NCBI GenBank assembly: GCA_018895075.1 | Contig: JAHIOW010000008.1 | Span: 1-52,419, forward strand | Direction: 5' to 3' | DNA: 52,419 nt | Origin: Candidatus Omnitrophota bacterium | GTDB taxonomy: Bacteria; Omnitrophota; Gorgyraeia; Gygaellales; Profunditerraquicolaceae | Part shown: piece by piece, positions 1-8,964 of the stretch | Position numbering within the stretch: position 1 is the stretch's first letter | Layout of the letters: the number at the start of each line of letters is the position of its first letter | The notes under the pieces: generated by a model | The model's database searches: none | Told to the model about the DNA's origin: nothing | Seen by the model: only the letters and a program-made list of their open reading frames with translations | Position numbers and translations under genes: made by a program

Positions 1-2
1 AA

Positions 3-683
3 AGCCATAAAGGGATTATCGCCAATCCCAATTGTTCTACTATCCAGATGGTTGTGGCTTTGTGGCCTATATATAAGAAAGTAGGTATAAAACGCATTGT
101 GGTTACTACGCTTCAAGCAGCATCAGGCGCAGGCAGGGGGGCAGTGGAACAGTTAAACAGAGAGACTTCATTGATAGCCTCTGGAGGATGTAAAGATATC
201 CATGTAAATGTAAAAGATAAGGCCTTGCCGCAGCAGATTGCCTTTAATGTATTTCCGCATCTAGGCAGTTTTCAAGAGCATGGTTACACCACCGAGGAGT
301 GGAAACTGGTTAAGGAGACCCATAAGATTATGCATGATGATAAGATAAAGATTTCCGCCACCACCGTAAGAGTGCCGGTAAGGACAGGCCACGCGGAATC
401 TATATACATTGAGACCAAAAAGGCGATTGCGCCCCAGCAGGCAAGAGATATCCTTTCTCAAAACGCATCGGCGGGTATAATCGTCATTGACGACCCCGTA
501 AACAATCTTTACCCTATGCCTAAGGATGCAGAGGGCAGGGATGAAGTCTTTGTGGGCCGCATTAGATCCGACCCATTTGTAAAAAATGGCCTATGGTTAT
601 GGGTGGTTGCCGATAATCTGCGCAAGGGCGCGGCCACCAACGCCGTGCAGATAGCTGAATGCCTAACATCAAGCTCACCATAG
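3..683 (+). CDS. asd: Aspartate-semialdehyde dehydrogenase, C-terminal part (5' end outside window)
   Basis: Frame is open from position 3 (SHKGIIANPNCSTIQMVVAL...), with the active-site Cys motif NPNCSTIQ, then TTLQAASGAGRGAVEQL and DNLRKGAATNAVQIAE. Confidence 0.93.
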   Translation, partial: SHKGIIANPNCSTIQMVVALWPIYKKVGIKRIVVTTLQAASGAGRGAVEQLNRETSLIASGGCKDIHVNVKDKALPQQIAFNVFPHLGSFQEHGYTTEEWKLVKETHKIMHDDKIKISATTVRVPVRTGHAESIYIETKKAIAPQQARDILSQNASAGIIVIDDPVNNLYPMPKDAEGRDEVFVGRIRSDPFVKNGLWLWVVADNLRKGAATNAVQIAECLTSSSP

Positions 684-1402
684 AATATGTCGGCACCAAC
701 TATTCAGGCTGGCAAACCCAAAAATACCGTCGCTCCCGGACTATCCAGAAGACAATAGAGAGGGTTCTTCAGAAAATACTCCAGGAAGATATAAGGCTTA
801 TTGCTTCAGGAAGGACTGATGCCGGGGTTCATGCCCGGGCCCAGGTAGCAAATTTTAAGACAGAATCAGATATGCCCTCAAGGAAATTACAGAGGGCCTT
901 AAATGGCAATCTCCCCGGCGATATTGCGATTACTAAAATAGAAAGAGTAAGCCCGGATTTCCATAGCCGTTTTTCTGCGCGGTCAAAGCTATATCGTTAC
1001 ACAATCTTAAATCGTAACTATCCTTGCGTATTTTTAAGAGATACCGCTTATTTTTATCCTTATCCTTTAGACATAAAACTTATGCGCGATGAATCAAAGG
1101 TTCTTTTAGGCAGGCACGATTTTAGCGCCTTTTGCGCATCCGGCAGTGCCCATAAAAATTCTGCGAGGGCCATAAAGAAAATAAAGATTATCAAGGAAAA
1201 TGATTTGCTATGCATAGATATTGAGGCAGATGGATTTTTATATAATATGGCAAGAAATATAGCCGGTACCCTGATTGAAATAGGCAGGGGTAGATTTCTC
1301 AAGGGCAGGTTGAGGAAGATATTGTTATCCAGGAGCAGGAGGCTCGCCGGTCCCACGCTACCTGCCCAAGGGCTCTGCCTGGTTAAGGTAAAATATAAGT
1401 GA
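659..1402 (+). CDS. truA: tRNA pseudouridine synthase A
   Basis: IEYVGTNYSGWQ, ASGRTDAGVHARAQVANF, YNMARNIAGTLIEIGRG motifs; overlaps the end of asd. Confidence 0.93.
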   Translation: MPNIKLTIEYVGTNYSGWQTQKYRRSRTIQKTIERVLQKILQEDIRLIASGRTDAGVHARAQVANFKTESDMPSRKLQRALNGNLPGDIAITKIERVSPDFHSRFSARSKLYRYTILNRNYPCVFLRDTAYFYPYPLDIKLMRDESKVLLGRHDFSAFCASGSAHKNSARAIKKIKIIKENDLLCIDIEADGFLYNMARNIAGTLIEIGRGRFLKGRLRKILLSRSRRLAGPTLPAQGLCLVKVKYK

Positions 1403-1515
1403 GGACATAAGTTATATGTCCGAACTTATCCGCCTTCGGCGGATTAAATTCGCAGACGCTCCGACGTATCGTCGGAGCTACAATTTATGTCGTCTTTTTA
1501 GACTCCATAAATTGT
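1403..1515. repeat. Intergenic multi-hairpin palindromic element (copy 1)
   Basis: Consecutive inverted repeats: GGACATA/TATGTCC (1403-1421), TCCGCC/GGCGGA (1429-1443), GCTCCGACG/CGTCGGAGC (1458-1478), ACAATTTATG/CATAAATTGT (1480-1515). Confidence 0.8.
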
Positions 1516-1535
1516 CTGCTCATTTAAAAATTTAT

Positions 1536-1563
1536 TTGACTTAGTGCCAAAATATGTTATAAT
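1536..1563 (+). promoter_or_regulatory. Sigma70-type promoter upstream of rplM
   Basis: TTGACT-N16-TATAAT. Confidence 0.7.
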
Positions 1564-1573
1564 TTTTGTGCTG

Positions 1574-2005
1574 ATGAATAAGACGCATATACCTAAAAAA
1601 CAAGAGATAAAAAGGAATTGGTATCTAGTGGATGCCAAGGATAGAATACTGGGAAGGCTGGCTAGCAAGGTTGCTATACTCCTGAGGGGTAAACACAAGG
1701 CCATATTTACCCCCCATTTAGATACAGGCGATGGTGTTATTGTCATTAATGCTGCGAAAATCAAGGTTACGGGAAGAAAATTAAAGCAGAAGGTTTATCG
1801 CCGTTACTCGGGTTATCCCGGCGGGCTAAGAGAAGTTTTCTTAGAGACGATGCTTAAGAAAAAACCTACAACCGTAATCATGCTGGCAGTGAGAAGGATG
1901 CTGCCCAAAGGCCCTTTGGGTAGAGATGTGATTAAGAAATTAAAGGTTTATGCAGATGACCAGCATCCACATAAAGGTCAGAAGCCTATTCCTTTGGAGA
2001 TTTAA
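1574..2005 (+). CDS. rplM: 50S ribosomal protein L13 (start moved to ATG at 1574)
   Basis: [27 protein letters not shown]...[11 protein letters not shown]...[13 protein letters not shown]; the ORF-track start at 1544 lies in the promoter. Confidence 0.95.
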   Translation: MNKTHIPKKQEIKRNWYLVDAKDRILGRLASKVAILLRGKHKAIFTPHLDTGDGVIVINAAKIKVTGRKLKQKVYRRYSGYPGGLREVFLETMLKKKPTTVIMLAVRRMLPKGPLGRDVIKKLKVYADDQHPHKGQKPIPLEI

Positions 2006-2022
2006 TTATTTAGTTAGAAAAG

Positions 2023-2418
2023 ATGAATGAGATTGTTAAATATATGACTGTGGGCAGACGCAAAAATGCGGTAGCCAGGGTTCAACTTCTGCCCGGAAAG
2101 GGAGACATTGTGGTTAATAGGAGGCCTTATGAAAAATATTTTATCCGGGAGACGGATAGGATTATGATAAAACAGCCTCTGCACCTGACCGATACCCTGG
2201 CCAAATACGATATTATTGCTAATATCAGGGGTGGGGGGCTTACTGGCCAGGCCGGGGCTTTACGGCTGGGTATATCGCGTGCTTTGATATTGGCCACTCC
2301 GGATTATAAAGAGGTGTTGCGTAAAAATGGTTTTCTGACGCGCGACCCGCGTGCGAAAGAACGTAAAAAATACGGACAGAAAGGCGCGCGTAAACGCTTC
2401 CAGTGGACTAAACGATAG
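2023..2418 (+). CDS. rpsI: 30S ribosomal protein S9
   Basis: TVGRRKNAVARVQLLPGKG...GQAGALRLGISRAL...DPRAKERKKYGQKGARKRFQWTKR. Confidence 0.95.
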   Translation: MNEIVKYMTVGRRKNAVARVQLLPGKGDIVVNRRPYEKYFIRETDRIMIKQPLHLTDTLAKYDIIANIRGGGLTGQAGALRLGISRALILATPDYKEVLRKNGFLTRDPRAKERKKYGQKGARKRFQWTKR

Positions 2419-2461
2419 GAGTTTTTTGGAAAGGCGGTTTTAAAAAATCTTAAGTTTGTTT

Positions 2462-2495
2462 AATCCCGCTGGGAGAGCGGGATTTTTTATTTTTC
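2462..2495 (+). terminator. Rho-independent terminator after rpsI
   Basis: AATCCCGCT-gggag-AGCGGGATT stem followed by a T-rich tract. Confidence 0.85.
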
Positions 2496-2522
2496 ATCGT
2501 CGGCAATCCGACGAGAAAATAC

Positions 2523-2551
2523 TTGACTATGCAGATATTTTAATCTAAGAT
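2523..2551 (+). promoter_or_regulatory. Sigma70-type promoter upstream of argC
   Basis: TTGACT-N17-TAAGAT, about 26 nt before the argC ATG. Confidence 0.6.
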
Positions 2552-2577
2552 GTAGATATTAAACCTAGGGAGAGTTT

Positions 2578-3603
2578 ATGTTAAACGTAGGTGTTGTGGG
2601 CGCAACCGGTTATGCCGGGGAGGAATTAATTACTGTCCTTCTGGGGCATCCCCAGGTTAGGATAACAAATATCTGCGCCGAGATTGATAAGCCGCAGGCT
2701 ATCTCTGAGATTTTTCCGAAATTTAAAAATAGACTGGATTTAATCTGTACAGAGCCGGATATAAAAGAGATAGTCAACAAAAGCGATTTAGTATTTCTGG
2801 CCTTGCCTCATACTGTTTCTATGGGGATTGCCCCCGCTTTATTAGAGGCAGGCAAGAAGGTAATTGATTTGAGCGCTGATTATAGATTTAAGGATAAAGA
2901 GGTTTACGAAAAATTTTATAAGGCCAGGCATAAAGATAAAAAGCATCTGGTTGAGGCAGTCTACGGGTTGCCTGAACTCTATCGAGAGAAGATTAAAAAT
3001 GCGCAACTTATCGCCAACCCCGGTTGTTATCCTACGGTAAGTATATTGGCTTTGGCGCCAGTAACAGCCTTTATCCTGATGGATTCTGACTCAATAATTA
3101 TCGATGCAAAATCTGGCTTTAGCGGTGCCGGAAGAAAGAGCGTAGAAGAATTTTTATTTTCGGAGATTGAGGGAGATTTTAAGGCTTACAAAGTAAATAC
3201 GCACCAGCATATTCCGGAGATTAACCAGCAGTTGTCTAAGTTAGCCGGTAAGAAATTGCAGGTAACTTTTGTGCCTCACCTCCTGCCTGTATGCAGGGGG
3301 ATTTTAGAAACGATATATCTTAAAAGAGCCAAAGGCGCTAAGGCAGCCAAGGCGCAAGATTTAATCAATTTATATAGAAAGTTTTATAAAAAAGAGCCAT
3401 TTGTAAAAATTAGAGATGAAGGTGATTTTCCGCGGCTTAAAAATGTCATTGGTACAAATTTCTGCGAGATAGGGATTTATGAGGATAAAGAAAAGATGAT
3501 TATCATTGCCGCGATAGACAATCTTTTAAAGGGCGCATCCGGCCAGGCAGTGCAGAATATGAATATTATGTACAAATTTCCAGAGTATATGGGTTTGGTA
3601 TGA
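2578..3603 (+). CDS. argC: N-acetyl-gamma-glutamyl-phosphate reductase
   Basis: VGVVGATGYAGEEL, ANPGCYPT, KSGFSGAGRK, NTHQHIPEI, NLLKGASGQAVQNMN. Confidence 0.96.
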   Translation: MLNVGVVGATGYAGEELITVLLGHPQVRITNICAEIDKPQAISEIFPKFKNRLDLICTEPDIKEIVNKSDLVFLALPHTVSMGIAPALLEAGKKVIDLSADYRFKDKEVYEKFYKARHKDKKHLVEAVYGLPELYREKIKNAQLIANPGCYPTVSILALAPVTAFILMDSDSIIIDAKSGFSGAGRKSVEEFLFSEIEGDFKAYKVNTHQHIPEINQQLSKLAGKKLQVTFVPHLLPVCRGILETIYLKRAKGAKAAKAQDLINLYRKFYKKEPFVKIRDEGDFPRLKNVIGTNFCEIGIYEDKEKMIIIAAIDNLLKGASGQAVQNMNIMYKFPEYMGLV

Positions 3604-4790
3604 AACTATATAACAAGGCTATTCTTCCGCAGGGATTTAAGGCAAACGCTATTGCATCAGGCATCAAGGGATCCGGAAAATTAGATCTGGCTTTATTTTA
3701 TTCTGATATAGGAGCTTCTGCTTCTTGCAGATTTACGGCCAATACAATTCAAGGCGCCCCGATTATGATTAATAAAAAACACCTTAGGGCCAACCGCCAA
3801 TTCCGGGGGATATTGGTAAATAGCGGCAATGCCAATTGTTTTACCGGAGAGGCTGGATTAAAAGATGCCCAGGAGTCGGCTGAGTCCCTGGCCAGCGCCT
3901 TAAGGGTGGATAAGAAGAGTATACTGCTGGCTTCTACGGGTATTATCGGCAGAAGACTGCCCATAGCTAAGATTAAAAAGGCCTTACCCTTATTAATAAA
4001 GGGATTATCTAAACAAGGTATAGATAAGGCAAAGAGGGCGATATTTACCACTGATACCTTTACTAAAGAGTTTACGGTAAGCTTTAATATAGGTAAGCGT
4101 AGTGTTACCGTCTGCGGGATTGCCAAGGGCGCAGGTATGATTGCCCCAAATCTGGCAACGATGCTGGCCTTTATTTTCACAGATGCCAATATTACTCAAA
4201 GGGCCATAGATAAGGCCTTAGGCCTTTCTGTAGGCAATTCCTTTAATTGTATAACTGTTGACGGTTGTATGAGTACAAATGATACGGTAGCGATATTAGC
4301 AAATGGCGCTGCCGGCAATAAAACGATAGATATAAACCCCGCACCTTCTTATTCAAGTCGTAAGTTGTCTCGTAGAAGGTGCGGGGTTTATAACAATTTT
4401 AATTTATTTACCCGGGCATTAAACAGGGTGAGCCTGGAATTAGCCCAACTGATTGTGCGGGACGCAGAAGGGGCGACTAAATTTATCCGGATTAAAGTAA
4501 ATAAGGCAAAGAGTTTCCCTGAGGCAAAAAAGGTTGCTTTGCATATTGCTAACTCCAGCCTTTTTAAGGTAGCCATGTTCGGAGAAAATCCTAATTTCGG
4601 CAGGATTGTCTCTGCAGTGGGTGCCAGCGGCTTAAGGATAAAGGCCGAAGACCTAAAGATTAAGGTAAGCCCTTTAAATAAGAAAGAGATAGATGTAGAG
4701 GTATATCTTAACAGGGGAGATGCCAGTGCTATAATATATACTTCAGACTTGACTCCTGAATACGTCAAGATAAACGCAGAATACAATTAA
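3600..4790 (+). CDS. argJ: Glutamate N-acetyltransferase / amino-acid acetyltransferase, with an in-frame palindromic insertion
   Basis: GKGAGMIAPNLATMLAF autoprocessing region (read as KGAGMIAPNLATML), STNDTVAILANGAA, IVRDAEGATKFI, GENPNFGRIV. Confidence 0.95.
   Translation: MKLYNKAILPQGFKANAIASGIKGSGKLDLALFYSDIGASASCRFTANTIQGAPIMINKKHLRANRQFRGILVNSGNANCFTGEAGLKDAQESAESLASALRVDKKSILLASTGIIGRRLPIAKIKKALPLLIKGLSKQGIDKAKRAIFTTDTFTKEFTVSFNIGKRSVTVCGIAKGAGMIAPNLATMLAFIFTDANITQRAIDKALGLSVGNSFNCITVDGCMSTNDTVAILANGAAGNKTIDINPAPSYSSRKLSRRRCGVYNNFNLFTRALNRVSLELAQLIVRDAEGATKFIRIKVNKAKSFPEAKKVALHIANSSLFKVAMFGENPNFGRIVSAVGASGLRIKAEDLKIKVSPLNKKEIDVEVYLNRGDASAIIYTSDLTPEYVKINAEYN
4331..4392. repeat. Palindromic element inside the argJ CDS: perfect 19-bp inverted repeat with a 24-nt loop
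   Basis: TATAAACCCCGCACCTTCT (4331-4349) and AGAAGGTGCGGGGTTTATA (4374-4392). Confidence 0.9.
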
Positions 4791-4801
4791 GAAAGGTATA
4801 T

Positions 4802-5656
4802 ATGGAAGAGGCGATTAGAAAAGCAGATGTCTTAATCGAGGCCCTGCCTTACATCAAGAGGTTCCATAAGAAAATAGTGGTCATAAAATACGGCGGGAGT
4901 ATATTAGGCGAGGAGAAAATCAGAAAAAGGGTCTTAGAGGATATCGTCTTTTTAAACTTTACAGGCCTGAAGCCTGTGCTGGTTCATGGCGGAGGCCCGA
5001 ATATCAGCGACCGCATACGTACAACAGGTAAGAAAACCGAGTTTCTGGATGGTATGCGCGTAACCGATAAAGAAACTCTTAAGTTAGTAGAAGAGGAATT
5101 ACAGCATTTAAATAATCTTATTGTCAAAGAGATTTCTCAGCTCGGAGCAGAGGCTGTCAGTTTAAATGGTAAAGATAGGGATATAATCCAGGTTGAAAAA
5201 AAGAAGGCCAAGATAGACCTGGGGTTTGTGGGGCAGGTTGTAGGCATAAATACCCAGGCCTTATTAAAGGAACTAAAGAGTGAGAAGGTCGCCATAATTC
5301 TGCCTATGGGCAGGGGGCCGGACAAAAACGTATATAATGTCAATGCCGATGAGGCAGCCTCCAGTATTGCTGTGGCTTTAGGGGCAGAGAAATTAGTATT
5401 ATTGACCAATACCAAAGGTATTATGCGCGATTCCAGCGATTTGAATTCTTTTCTCTCCACCCTGACCGTAAAAGAGGCCAAGGGCCTGATCAAGGATAAT
5501 GTTATCCAGCAGGGGATGATCCCCAAGGTTAAGGCGTGCATTAATGCCTTGGATAAAGGGGTAAAGAAGACGCACATTATTGATGCCCGTCTTGCGCATG
5601 GCCTGCTTTTAGAGATATTTACTGATCAAGGCGTAGGCACAGAGATAGTAAAATGA
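4802..5656 (+). CDS. argB: Acetylglutamate kinase
   Basis: VVIKYGGSILGEE, VLVHGGGPNI, NVNADEAASSIAVALGAEKLVLLTNTKGI. Confidence 0.95.
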   Translation: MEEAIRKADVLIEALPYIKRFHKKIVVIKYGGSILGEEKIRKRVLEDIVFLNFTGLKPVLVHGGGPNISDRIRTTGKKTEFLDGMRVTDKETLKLVEEELQHLNNLIVKEISQLGAEAVSLNGKDRDIIQVEKKKAKIDLGFVGQVVGINTQALLKELKSEKVAIILPMGRGPDKNVYNVNADEAASSIAVALGAEKLVLLTNTKGIMRDSSDLNSFLSTLTVKEAKGLIKDNVIQQGMIPKVKACINALDKGVKKTHIIDARLAHGLLLEIFTDQGVGTEIVK

Positions 5657-6888
5657 AAGTAGAAGAGATATTTCAGACTTATAAAAATTATATAATGCCT
5701 ACCTATACAAAGACACCTTTGGTTTTTGTGAAAGGAAAAGGCAGCCGGCTCTGGGATATTCATCATAAAGAATATTTGGACTTTTTCCCGGGTTGGGGGG
5801 TAGGCAGCCTGGGGCATTGTCATCCCAAGGTTATGCAGGCAGTGCGCGAGCAGGTTTCCAAATTGATATTTATACCCAATAATTTCTATCACCTGCCGCA
5901 GGCAGGATTAGCCAAAGAGATAGTCCGTTGGTCTTATCCGTCTAAGGTATTTTTTTGCAATTCCGGAGCTGAGGCGAATGAGGCGGCGATAAAGTTTAGC
6001 CGCAAGTTTGGCACTTCGACTCAGCCTTCGGCTTCGCTTGAGTGCCATGGTGAGCGCAGTCGAACCATTGGAGGCGCAAGGTATGAAATTATTACCTTTG
6101 AAGATTCCTTCCACGGCAGGACATTGGCTGCCTTAGCGGCCACGGGCCAGAAAAAATACCAGCAGGGCTTTGCGCCTTTGCCCGAAGGGTTTAAGACAGT
6201 TAAATTTAATGAAATCAGCGCGGTAAAAGAGGCGCTTTCCGATAAGACAGTGGCCATAATGTTAGAGTTGATTCAAGGTGAGGGCGGGATTAATGTTGCG
6301 GACAGGGATTTTGTCCTGGAGTTAAGAAGGATTTGCGATGAAAAGAAACTGCTCTTGATTATAGACGAGGTCCAGACCGGTATCGGCAGGACTGGCAGGC
6401 TATTTTGTTATCAACACTACGGCATAATACCGGATATCGTGACCTTGGCCAAGGCACTGGGTGGAGGCCTGCCTGTTGGAGCAATGTTAGTAAAAAAGGA
6501 GATTGCTGATATATTAGGCCCGGGTATGCATGCCTCAACATTCGGAGGCAGCCCTTTGGTGTGCAAGGCAGCATTGGCGGTTTTGCGGGCAATACAGAAA
6601 GAGAAGCTGCTTACTAATACGCAGGGGATGGGAGAGTATTTGTTGCTCAAACTCGATGCATTAAAGAAAAAATACAAACTCATAAAAGAAATAAGAGGCC
6701 GGGGGCTAATGCTGGGTGCGGAATTAAACATGGAGGGGGCCTCAATAGTAGAGAAATGCGCGGAAAAAGGGCTTTTGATTAATTGCACGCATGAGAGAGT
6801 CCTGAGGTTTATGCCGGCATTGAATATCACCAAAAAAGAAATTGATAAGGCAATGGCAATTCTGGAAGAGGCACTGAGAGGTATTTAA
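5653..6888 (+). CDS. argD: Acetylornithine aminotransferase, with an in-frame palindromic insertion
   Basis: FFCNSGAEANEAAIKFSRKFG, SFHGRTLAALAATGQKKYQ, LLIIDEVQTGIGRTG, TLAKALGGGLPVGAM. Confidence 0.94.
   Translation: MKVEEIFQTYKNYIMPTYTKTPLVFVKGKGSRLWDIHHKEYLDFFPGWGVGSLGHCHPKVMQAVREQVSKLIFIPNNFYHLPQAGLAKEIVRWSYPSKVFFCNSGAEANEAAIKFSRKFGTSTQPSASLECHGERSRTIGGARYEIITFEDSFHGRTLAALAATGQKKYQQGFAPLPEGFKTVKFNEISAVKEALSDKTVAIMLELIQGEGGINVADRDFVLELRRICDEKKLLLIIDEVQTGIGRTGRLFCYQHYGIIPDIVTLAKALGGGLPVGAMLVKKEIADILGPGMHASTFGGSPLVCKAALAVLRAIQKEKLLTNTQGMGEYLLLKLDALKKKYKLIKEIRGRGLMLGAELNMEGASIVEKCAEKGLLINCTHERVLRFMPALNITKKEIDKAMAILEEALRGI
6010..6071. repeat. Palindromic element inside argD (encodes ...TQPSASLECHGERSRTIGG)
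   Basis: GGCACTTCGACTCAGCC...TTGAGTGCC plus CATGGTGAGCGCAGTCGAACCATTGG; the second module matches the element at the start of mtaB. Confidence 0.85.
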
Positions 6889-6889
6889 T

Positions 6890-7780
6890 ATGGAATGCGA
6901 TTTCATATCGATAAAAGACCTGACATTAGAAGAGATTGAAGAGATTTTTACTCTTACTCATCAACTCAAAAGAGACCCTGAGGGTTTTCATAAGGCACTG
7001 GAGGCAAAGACCCTGGCTTTAATTTTTGAGAAGCCATCCAACAGGACCTATGTCTCTTTTAGCGTAGGCATGTACCAGCTGGGAGGCAATTCCATATACC
7101 TGGGCCCTGAGCAGATAAAGTTAGGAATAAGGGAATCAATAAAGGATGTGGCCCAGACCCTCTCCAGATACGTGGAGGCCATAGCATTACGGACATCGGC
7201 GCATGAGAATGTCCTGGAGATGGCCAGGTTTGCCACAGTACCGGTGATAAACGGTTTATCGGAACTTGAGCATCCCTGTCAGGCATTGGCAGATATTTAT
7301 ACGCTCAGAGAAAAGTTAGGAGATATAAAAGGAAAAACCCTATCCTATATTGGCGATGGCAATAATGTTTGCAATTCCCTGATGCATATCTGCTCTAAGA
7401 TGGGCATGAATATGAATGTGGCTGCGCCCTTAGGGTATGAACCGCATTCCGGGGTTTTAAAAGAGGTAAATTTATTTCATCAGCCTCAGGAGGCAGTAAA
7501 AGGCGCTGATGTTATTTATACTGATGTCTGGGCAAGTATGGGGCATGAGAAAGAAACAGGGGTTAGAAAAAAGGCATTTGGAGGTTTTCAGATAAATAAA
7601 AATTTAACGGGATTGGCGAAGAAGGGCGCCCTGATTATGCATTGCCTGCCTGCCCATCGGGGCGAAGAGATAACTGATGAAGTTATTGACAGCGATAATT
7701 CCATTGTTTTTGACCAGGCAGAGAATAGGATGCATGTGCAGAAAGCAATCCTGATTAAACTAATGGGAGATAAGAAATGA
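6890..7780 (+). CDS. argF: Ornithine carbamoyltransferase
   Basis: FEKPSNRTYVSFSVGMYQLGG, ELEHPCQALADIYTL, VYTDVWASMG-like IYTDVWASMG, MHCLPAHRGEEIT. Confidence 0.95.
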   Translation: MECDFISIKDLTLEEIEEIFTLTHQLKRDPEGFHKALEAKTLALIFEKPSNRTYVSFSVGMYQLGGNSIYLGPEQIKLGIRESIKDVAQTLSRYVEAIALRTSAHENVLEMARFATVPVINGLSELEHPCQALADIYTLREKLGDIKGKTLSYIGDGNNVCNSLMHICSKMGMNMNVAAPLGYEPHSGVLKEVNLFHQPQEAVKGADVIYTDVWASMGHEKETGVRKKAFGGFQINKNLTGLAKKGALIMHCLPAHRGEEITDEVIDSDNSIVFDQAENRMHVQKAILIKLMGDKK

Positions 7781-8946
7781 AGAAGGTGGTCCTTGCCTAT
7801 TCCGGCGGGTTAGATACATCCTGCGCCGTTAGATGGCTAAAAGAGCAGGAGTTTGAGGTTATCTGTTTTGTTGCTGATTTAGGCCAGGGTGAGAATTTTG
7901 GCGAGATAGAGAAGAGGGCTAAGCTTGCAGGCGCCTCCAAGATTTATATTCAGGACCTGAAGGATGAATTTATCCAAGATTTTATTATACCGGCATTAAA
8001 GGCAGATGCTATATACGAAGGCAAATACTTGCTGGCTACTGCGTTAGGGCGGCCGTTAATCGCCAAACATCTTGTGGCTATTGCCCACAAGGAAAAGGCC
8101 CAATACGTGGCCCATGGCTGTACAGGTAAAGGTAATGACCAGGTAAGAATCGAGGTGACCATAGGTATACTGGATGCGAAACTGCAAATTATTGCGCCGG
8201 CAAGAGAATGGGAATTTAAGTCAAGGGAAGAAGAGTTAGAGTACGCTAAGATGTATAGTATACCTGTGGAAGTAACCAGGAAAAAACCGTATAGCATTGA
8301 TATGAATATCTGGGGCGTAAGCATCGAGGCAGGTGTTTTGGAGAATTTGGAGCAGGAACCTCCCGAGGATGCCTATCTAATAACCAAAAGCCCTACGCAT
8401 ATCTCTACATACCCTAAATATATTGAGATTGATTTTGACAAAGGCATACCTAAAAAGATAGACGGCAAGGCCTATAAATTAGAGGCCCTGATTAATCAAT
8501 TAAATGAAATAGGCGGGCTTTACGGCGTAGGCAGAAGCGATTTGATTGAAAATAGGCTGGTCGGTATCAAGTCCAGAGAGGTTTACGAGGCCCCTGCTGC
8601 CACCATACTTTATGCTGCGCATAGAGAATTAGAAAGCCTGGTTCTGGACAGGGAACTGGCGCATTTCAAGGAGATAGTCGCGCTTAAATATGCAGAGCTG
8701 GTTTATTATGGTTTCTGGTATACGCCATTGAGAGAGGCGCTGGATGGTTTTATTGAGCCTACGCAGAGATATGTCAGCGGAAAAATTAAATTAAGATTAT
8801 TCAAGGGAAGCTGTACGCCGGTAGCCAGGAAGTCGCCGTATTCCTTATACAAGAAAGAACTTAGTACTTACGGCAAGGAAGATAAGTTCAATCAGAAATT
8901 AGCAGAAGGGTTTATTAAGATTTGGGGCTTACCCTATCAGCGATAG
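7777..8946 (+). CDS. argG: Argininosuccinate synthase
   Basis: KKVVLAYSGGLDTSCAVRWL, AHGCTGKGNDQVR, YSIDMNIWGVSIEAG. Confidence 0.96.
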   Translation: MKKVVLAYSGGLDTSCAVRWLKEQEFEVICFVADLGQGENFGEIEKRAKLAGASKIYIQDLKDEFIQDFIIPALKADAIYEGKYLLATALGRPLIAKHLVAIAHKEKAQYVAHGCTGKGNDQVRIEVTIGILDAKLQIIAPAREWEFKSREEELEYAKMYSIPVEVTRKKPYSIDMNIWGVSIEAGVLENLEQEPPEDAYLITKSPTHISTYPKYIEIDFDKGIPKKIDGKAYKLEALINQLNEIGGLYGVGRSDLIENRLVGIKSREVYEAPAATILYAAHRELESLVLDRELAHFKEIVALKYAELVYYGFWYTPLREALDGFIEPTQRYVSGKIKLRLFKGSCTPVARKSPYSLYKKELSTYGKEDKFNQKLAEGFIKIWGLPYQR

Positions 8947-8964
8947 AAGCGTTGGGAGAATAAT

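Noticed and set aside
1544-1573. N-terminal extension of rplM in the track
   Set aside because: It overlaps the -10 region; L13 starts at 1574.
3322-3358. Repeat-like stretch in argC (AKGAKAAKAQ)
   Set aside because: Periodicity is irregular and short; cannot be separated from an Ala/Lys-rich loop by eye.
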